From NCBI GenBank assembly GCA_009705235.1, contig WLCR01000026.1, positions 1-9,828 of the forward strand: a stretch of 9,828 bases of DNA, in the 5' to 3' direction. Of this stretch, positions 6,405-9,828 are shown piece by piece. The first letter of the stretch is position 1. Each line of letters begins with the position of its first letter. The notes beneath the pieces are model-generated. The model worked only from the letters and a program-made list of their open reading frames with translations, was not told where the DNA came from and did not search any database. Both the position numbers and the translations under genes were made by a program. The stretch is from Actinomycetota bacterium (GTDB lineage: Bacteria > Actinomycetota > Actinomycetes > Nanopelagicales > Nanopelagicaceae).

Positions 6405-7384
6405 TGTTGGCGAATTTGTCGCAATGCTTGTCGTTGCTCATCAAAGATGTCATAAGCCTTAACAATGTCCCCGATGAGGCGGTGGCGCACAACATCTTCA
6501 GCGGTTAATTCCAGAAATGCGATGTCATCAATATCCTTCAAGATATCCCGGACAATCTTTAGACCAGAGTTCTGACCATTTGGAAGATCGATCTGCGTTA
6601 CATCGCCTGTGACGACCATTTTTGAACCAAAGCCCAAGCGAGTTAAAAACATCTTCATCTGTTCGGGTGTCGTGTTTTGAGCCTCATCCAAGATGATAAA
6701 TGCATCATTTAATGTGCGACCACGCATATAAGCCAATGGAGCTACTTCGATGATCCCTGATTGCATTAAACGTGGAATTGAATCGATATCGATCATGTCA
6801 TGCAGTGCATCAAATAATGGGCGCAGGTATGGATCTATCTTTTCACTCAATGTGCCCGGCAAGAAACCTAAACTTTCGCCAGCTTCTACTGCAGGACGAG
6901 TCAAAACGATTTTGTTGATCTTTTTTGCTTGCAGAGCTGCAACAGCCATGGCCATTGCAAGATATGTTTTACCGGTACCAGCTGGACCAATTCCAAATGT
7001 GATTGTGTGATCTTCTATTGCATCAACATAACGCTTCTGATTTGCAGTCTTTGGTCTGATAGTGCGCCCACGATTGCTGACGATATTGAGCGACATAACC
7101 TCTGCTGGATGATCAACAGGTTCGTGCTCAAGCATTTCGATGGCACGGTTTACTGCATCTACATTAAGGATATTTCCGCTGCGTATTACAACCATCATCT
7201 CGTTGAACAAATTTTCTAACTTTGCGCAATCAATGTGCGGGCCGCGCAAAGTAATTTCATTTCCGCGAACAGTGATATTTACAGATGGGAATGCCGCTTC
7301 AATAACTCTTAAATTGTCATCATGCGGACCCACAACAGCAACCATTGAAATGGCGTTAGGTACGGTGATCAGCGTTCGCTCCAT
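6401..7384 (-). CDS. phoH: PhoH-family ATPase (PhoH-like protein)
   Basis: This 327-residue cytosolic P-loop ATPase has a KH-like N-terminal region (about 15-75) and then the PhoH ATPase core. Walker A is GPAGTGKT (133-140), Walker B with its acidic residue is FIILDEAQ (229-236), and VVTGDVTQIDLP (257-268) is the typical sensor-like segment. PhoH proteins are associated with RNA metabolism and phosphate or stress responses; the molecular role remains loosely defined. The ATG at 7384 has no Shine-Dalgarno and lies 18 nt after the HIT-gene stop. TAGATT (7399-7394) lies 9 nt before ATG and could give a second, internal start of transcription with a very short leader. The gene overlaps ybeY by 4 nt (ATGA). 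Confidence 0.95.
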   Translation of the reverse strand: MERTLITVPNAISMVAVVGPHDDNLRVIEAAFPSVNITVRGNEITLRGPHIDCAKLENLFNEMMVVIRSGNILNVDAVNRAIEMLEHEPVDHPAEVMSLNIVSNRGRTIRPKTANQKRYVDAIEDHTITFGIGPAGTGKTYLAMAMAVAALQAKKINKIVLTRPAVEAGESLGFLPGTLSEKIDPYLRPLFDALHDMIDIDSIPRLMQSGIIEVAPLAYMRGRTLNDAFIILDEAQNTTPEQMKMFLTRLGFGSKMVVTGDVTQIDLPNGQNSGLKIVRDILKDIDDIAFLELTAEDVVRHRLIGDIVKAYDIFDEQRQALRQIRQQ

Positions 7385-7393
7385 ATAAGGGTA

Positions 7394-7399
7394 AATCTA
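7394..7399 (-). promoter_or_regulatory. Possible internal -10 element for phoH
   Basis: The 18-nt HIT-phoH gap and the end of the HIT gene contain GATAGATTTACCC on the - strand. TAGATT fits TANNNT and is 9 nt from the phoH ATG, so a transcript would carry only a few leader bases. It resembles the two leaderless promoters in this window but is not at the same distance and lacks the preceding AC. No -35 is evident, so this is a weak call. Confidence 0.3.
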
Positions 7400-7402
7400 T
7401 CT

Positions 7403-7750
7403 TTAACCGGGTGGCCATGCCATGGCGCGCCCACCTAAGAGATGCAGGTGAGCGTGGAAAACACTCTGGCCTGCCTCTTCTCCGGTGTTAAAAACAGTTC
7501 GGTAACCGTTTAGCCCGCGTTCCTTGGCGATCTGATCGGCAGCCAAGAAAAGGTCTGCGGTTATGGTCGCACTATTGCGGGCGATGCCAGCAGCATTTTC
7601 AGTATGCAAGGTTGGAACGAGCAACACATGTGTTGGTGCTTGGGGATTTAAATCATTAAAAGCGACAACATTTTCATTGCGCAACACGATGTCAGCGGGG
7701 ATTTCTCCCTCAATAATCTTGCAAAAGATACAGCTGGGATCTAAGGCCAC
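7403..7750 (-). CDS. HIT-family (histidine triad) nucleotide hydrolase/transferase
   Basis: This 115-residue protein has a complete HINT-branch histidine triad fold. The C-terminal triad QSVFHAHLHLLGG carries H99, H101 and H103, the middle His being the usual nucleophile that attacks the alpha-phosphate of nucleotide substrates. The N-terminus CIFCKIIEGEIPA (7-19) has the CxxC and IPA residues of Hint/PKCI-type proteins, and HVLLVPTLH (41-49) is the conserved core strand. These enzymes hydrolyse purine phosphoramidates or related AMP conjugates; the in vivo substrate is unclear. The start is GTG at 7750, 4 nt after the rsmE stop, with no in-frame ATG close upstream, so it probably depends on translation of rsmE. 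It is the member of this gene run whose position varies most among relatives. Confidence 0.95.
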   Translation of the reverse strand: MALDPSCIFCKIIEGEIPADIVLRNENVVAFNDLNPQAPTHVLLVPTLHTENAAGIARNSATITADLFLAADQIAKERGLNGYRTVFNTGEEAGQSVFHAHLHLLGGRAMAWPPG

Positions 7751-7754
7751 GTAA

Positions 7755-8465
7755 TTACCATACCTTCAAAAGCGCTGATACAGCCGAAACAGCCGCAATA
7801 CCTGCGTGAGCCGAACGCAATATCGGACGACCCATAAGCGCAACCTTTGCACCTGCATCACTAAAGGCTGTAATTTCCTCATCTGTTAATCCACCTTCGG
7901 GTCCGATGATGATCAACAAATGTTCAACGTTATGAGATGACACCTGATCGGATAATTTAGCCGTTGCGCTTTCATGAAATGCAATCGCAAGATCGCTAAC
8001 TTTGATAGCTTCGCAAATCTGAGCCGTTGAGGCCGTTTCAGTAACTTCAGGGATTCTAAATCTGCGAGATTGCTTGCTTGCTTCTCGTGCTGTGATTGCA
8101 AACTTTTCTGAACCTTTACCGATACTGCGCGCAGATGCCCACGGAACAATACGGTCCACGCCAGCTTCTGTTAACAATTCAATCGCTTCTTTTGCGCGAT
8201 CACCCTTGGGCAAGGCTTGAACAACGGTGACTGTTGTAGCAAGTGGCTGCTGGAATCCTGAGTCAATTACTCGTACCTGCATGGATTTTTTCTTTACCTC
8301 AGTTGCGACAACCTGTGACCATGATCCTTGGCCATCGCTGAGCATAAATTCCGCGCCTGTCTGCATACGTAAGACACGAATCGCGTGATTGGCATCTTCG
8401 TTTGCAAACTCGTATAGACCGCCGACAGTTGTTGGCAACTCATCTACGAAAAAGAGTGTGAACAT
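7755..8465 (-). CDS. rsmE: 16S rRNA (uracil1498-N3)-methyltransferase RsmE
   Basis: This 236-residue protein fits RsmE, a SPOUT-class enzyme that uses SAM to methylate N3 of U1498 in 16S rRNA of the 30S subunit. The N-terminal PUA-like domain covers about 1-70 (HAIRVLRMQTG near 27-37). The SPOUT domain starts with QALPKGDRAKEAIELLTEAGVDRIVPW (83-109). The SAM-binding trefoil knot shows IIIGPEGGLTDEE (185-197) and GRPILRSAHAGIAA (212-225). The second motif differs slightly from the usual GxRILRTETA, with a Pro within GRPILR. The ATG at 8465 overlaps the dnaJ stop as TAATG. AAAGGGAG lies rather far upstream (about 13 nt), so coupling to dnaJ is likely. Length is normal. Confidence 0.96.
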   Translation of the reverse strand: MFTLFFVDELPTTVGGLYEFANEDANHAIRVLRMQTGAEFMLSDGQGSWSQVVATEVKKKSMQVRVIDSGFQQPLATTVTVVQALPKGDRAKEAIELLTEAGVDRIVPWASARSIGKGSEKFAITAREASKQSRRFRIPEVTETASTAQICEAIKVSDLAIAFHESATAKLSDQVSSHNVEHLLIIIGPEGGLTDEEITAFSDAGAKVALMGRPILRSAHAGIAAVSAVSALLKVW

Positions 8466-9565
8466 TACTTGTGGAACACTCCCTTTAACTTGCTAAAGAT
8501 TGAGCCATCTTGGCCCTTTACGTGAGCTTCATTGGCTTTTTCACCGCGGGCTTCGGCAAAAGAGCGCAGAATCTTTTCTTCATCCTTGCTTAACTTTGTT
8601 GGAGTAATTACCTCTATATGAATAATCAAATCTCCGCGGTCTCCACGGCGCAAGCGGGTCATGCCTTTGCTCTTAATAACAATAGGAGTTCCACTTTGTG
8701 TGCCGGGCTTTACATTGACATCTACAGGGCCATCTAATGATTCGACTGTAACTGTTGTGCCAAGTGCTGCAGCAATCATTGTTACTTCAAGTGCCATGTG
8801 TAAGGTGTCGCCATCTCGAACTAAGTATTCGTGGCGCTCTTCAACAATTTCTACATATAAATCGCCAGCAGGGCCGCCTCCTGCGCCAACTTCACCGCGC
8901 CCTGACATCTGAATTCTGTTACCAGTTTCAACACCGGCAGGGATTTTTACATCAATTGTTTGACGACTGCGTACGCGACCTTCGCCAGCACATTCGCGAC
9001 ATGGGCTCTTAATGACGCTTCCATATCCTTGACAGGCATTACATGGACGTGAAGTCATAACCTGCCCAATTACAGAGCGCACAACTTGTTGTGTTTCTCC
9101 GCGACCCTTGCAGGTCAAACATGTTTCAGGATGTTGACCATCTAAACAGCCAGTACCTGTGCACTTAGGGCATACAACTGCTGATTCAACTGTTATCTCA
9201 CGCTCTGTTCCAAAGCATGCTTCATTTAGATCAACTTGAATTCTGATCAGCGAATCTTGTCCTGCACGTGTACGCGGACGCGGTCCGCGCGATCCCCCAC
9301 CACCAAAGAATGCATCCATGATGTCGCTAAATCCGCCACCAAAGTTTGCACCACCAAAATTGCTTCCGCCCATGTCATAGGACTGACGCTTTTGAGGATC
9401 ACTAAGGACATCGTATGCCTCGGTAACTTCCTTAAACTTTTCCTGGGTATGAGGATCAGGGTTCACATCTGGATGCAGTTCGCGTGCCAGCTTGCGGTAC
9501 GCCTTTTTAATTTCATCGGTGCTTGCACCTTTTGTGACACCTAGTGTTTGGTAATGATCGGCCAC
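8465..9565 (-). CDS. dnaJ: Chaperone DnaJ (hrcA-linked, DnaJ2 type)
   Basis: This 366-residue type I J-protein stimulates the DnaK ATPase and delivers unfolded clients. The J domain (1-65) contains HPD at 31-33. A Gly/Phe-rich region (66-93) follows. The zinc domain has all four CxxCxGxG repeats: 132-139, 149-156, 175-182 and 189-196. The C-terminal substrate-binding domains run from about 200 to 330. The start is GTG at 9565, with GAGGG 7 nt before it, directly after the hrcA stop TAA. Actinobacteria often have two dnaJ genes; the one after hrcA is usually called dnaJ2, the other lies with dnaK-grpE. Its position after hrcA suggests heat-shock control by HrcA through a CIRCE operator upstream of hrcA, outside this window. 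Confidence 0.97.
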   Translation of the reverse strand: MADHYQTLGVTKGASTDEIKKAYRKLARELHPDVNPDPHTQEKFKEVTEAYDVLSDPQKRQSYDMGGSNFGGANFGGGFSDIMDAFFGGGGSRGPRPRTRAGQDSLIRIQVDLNEACFGTEREITVESAVVCPKCTGTGCLDGQHPETCLTCKGRGETQQVVRSVIGQVMTSRPCNACQGYGSVIKSPCRECAGEGRVRSRQTIDVKIPAGVETGNRIQMSGRGEVGAGGGPAGDLYVEIVEERHEYLVRDGDTLHMALEVTMIAAALGTTVTVESLDGPVDVNVKPGTQSGTPIVIKSKGMTRLRRGDRGDLIIHIEVITPTKLSKDEEKILRSFAEARGEKANEAHVKGQDGSIFSKLKGVFHK

Positions 9566-9828
9566 TTATGGACCCTCATTGATAAAGCGTTCGACATAGC
9601 GGGCAACGGCATCTACAGCGGCAATAGAACCTGCGTAATCCATTCGAGTTGGTCCTAAGACACCAACTGCGCCATGTTGGGCAGACTCCACACCGTAACC
9701 GACAGTTACTAATGATGTTGATTGCAAATTTGTTTCGTTCTGCTCGCTACCGATTCGCACATGTACCGTTGAACGCGCCTCATCTAGTAAACGCAAAATG
9801 ACGACTTGTTCTTCGAGTGCTTCAAGAA
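9566..9828 (-). CDS. hrcA: Heat-inducible transcription repressor HrcA (C-terminal part; N-terminus beyond the right edge)
   Basis: The frame is open from the right edge; the TTG at 9796 is an internal leucine codon, not a start. About 87 codons are visible, beginning LEALEEQVVILRLLDEA. They contain the HrcA C-terminal signature GVLGPTRMDYAGSIAAVDAVARYVERF, characteristic of this repressor of class I heat-shock genes. The N-terminal winged-helix DNA-binding domain is outside the window. HrcA binds CIRCE operators and is kept active by GroEL in studied bacteria. The stop TAA abuts the GTG of dnaJ, and the dnaJ Shine-Dalgarno lies inside the hrcA 3' end, so the two are co-transcribed. Confidence 0.95.
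   Translation of the reverse strand, partial: LEALEEQVVILRLLDEARSTVHVRIGSEQNETNLQSTSLVTVGYGVESAQHGAVGVLGPTRMDYAGSIAAVDAVARYVERFINEGP

Noticed and set aside
9566..9828. CIRCE operator (HrcA binding site)
   Set aside because: No TTAGCACTC-N9-GAGTGCTAA-like repeat was seen; it would be expected upstream of hrcA, outside the window.
1..9828. CRISPR array, insertion sequence, prophage, toxin-antitoxin or defence system
   Set aside because: No direct repeats with spacers, transposase, integrase or accessory cassette was seen; the region is densely packed with core genes.

Overview
This window reads as a chromosomal housekeeping segment of a low-GC, streamlined actinobacterium. The lineage call rests on gene order (hrcA-dnaJ-rsmE-HIT-phoH-ybeY-CNNM, and an FAH-family gene next to gltX, tRNA-Gln and tRNA-Glu). 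It also rests on the actinobacterial style of the tRNAs, the very tight gene spacing and the AT-leaning composition. A freshwater Nanopelagicales (acI) type is my best guess, but it is an inference; no marker here proves it.

Layout. Left edge, + strand: the 3' part of a BadF/BadG-type sugar kinase (to 845). Everything else is on the - strand. Read in the direction of transcription from the right edge, it starts with the C-terminal part of hrcA (9828-9566), then dnaJ, rsmE, a HIT-family hydrolase, phoH, ybeY and a CNNM/CBS membrane protein. These seven genes are packed with 0-18 nt gaps or 1-4 nt overlaps, so they look like one transcription unit with translational coupling. After a 15-nt gap comes a second unit: an FAH-family hydrolase, gltX, tRNA-Gln(CUG) and tRNA-Glu(CUC), closed by a clear rho-independent terminator (2102-2149). 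Just beyond it, a separate gene for an acetyl-CoA hydrolase/CoA-transferase runs to 849 and converges on the kinase with only 3 bp between the stop codons. No stretch over 300 bases lacks a gene.

How the genes work together. The first unit combines heat-shock control (HrcA) and a co-chaperone (DnaJ) with ribosomal RNA modification and maturation (RsmE, YbeY) and an RNA-linked ATPase (PhoH). The second puts glutamyl-tRNA synthetase beside the two tRNAs that a non-discriminating enzyme would charge. Actinobacteria generally make Gln-tRNA(Gln) through GatCAB, so this is a functionally coherent cluster.

The most interesting signal is regulatory. Two genes that begin new units (the FAH gene and the CoA-transferase) have the same 8-mer ACGATAGA at the same distance from ATG. 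It contains a TANNNT -10 element exactly 6 nt before the start codon, and neither gene has a Shine-Dalgarno, which points to leaderless mRNAs. I did not find an exotic or previously undescribed system; the genes are ordinary and recognisable.
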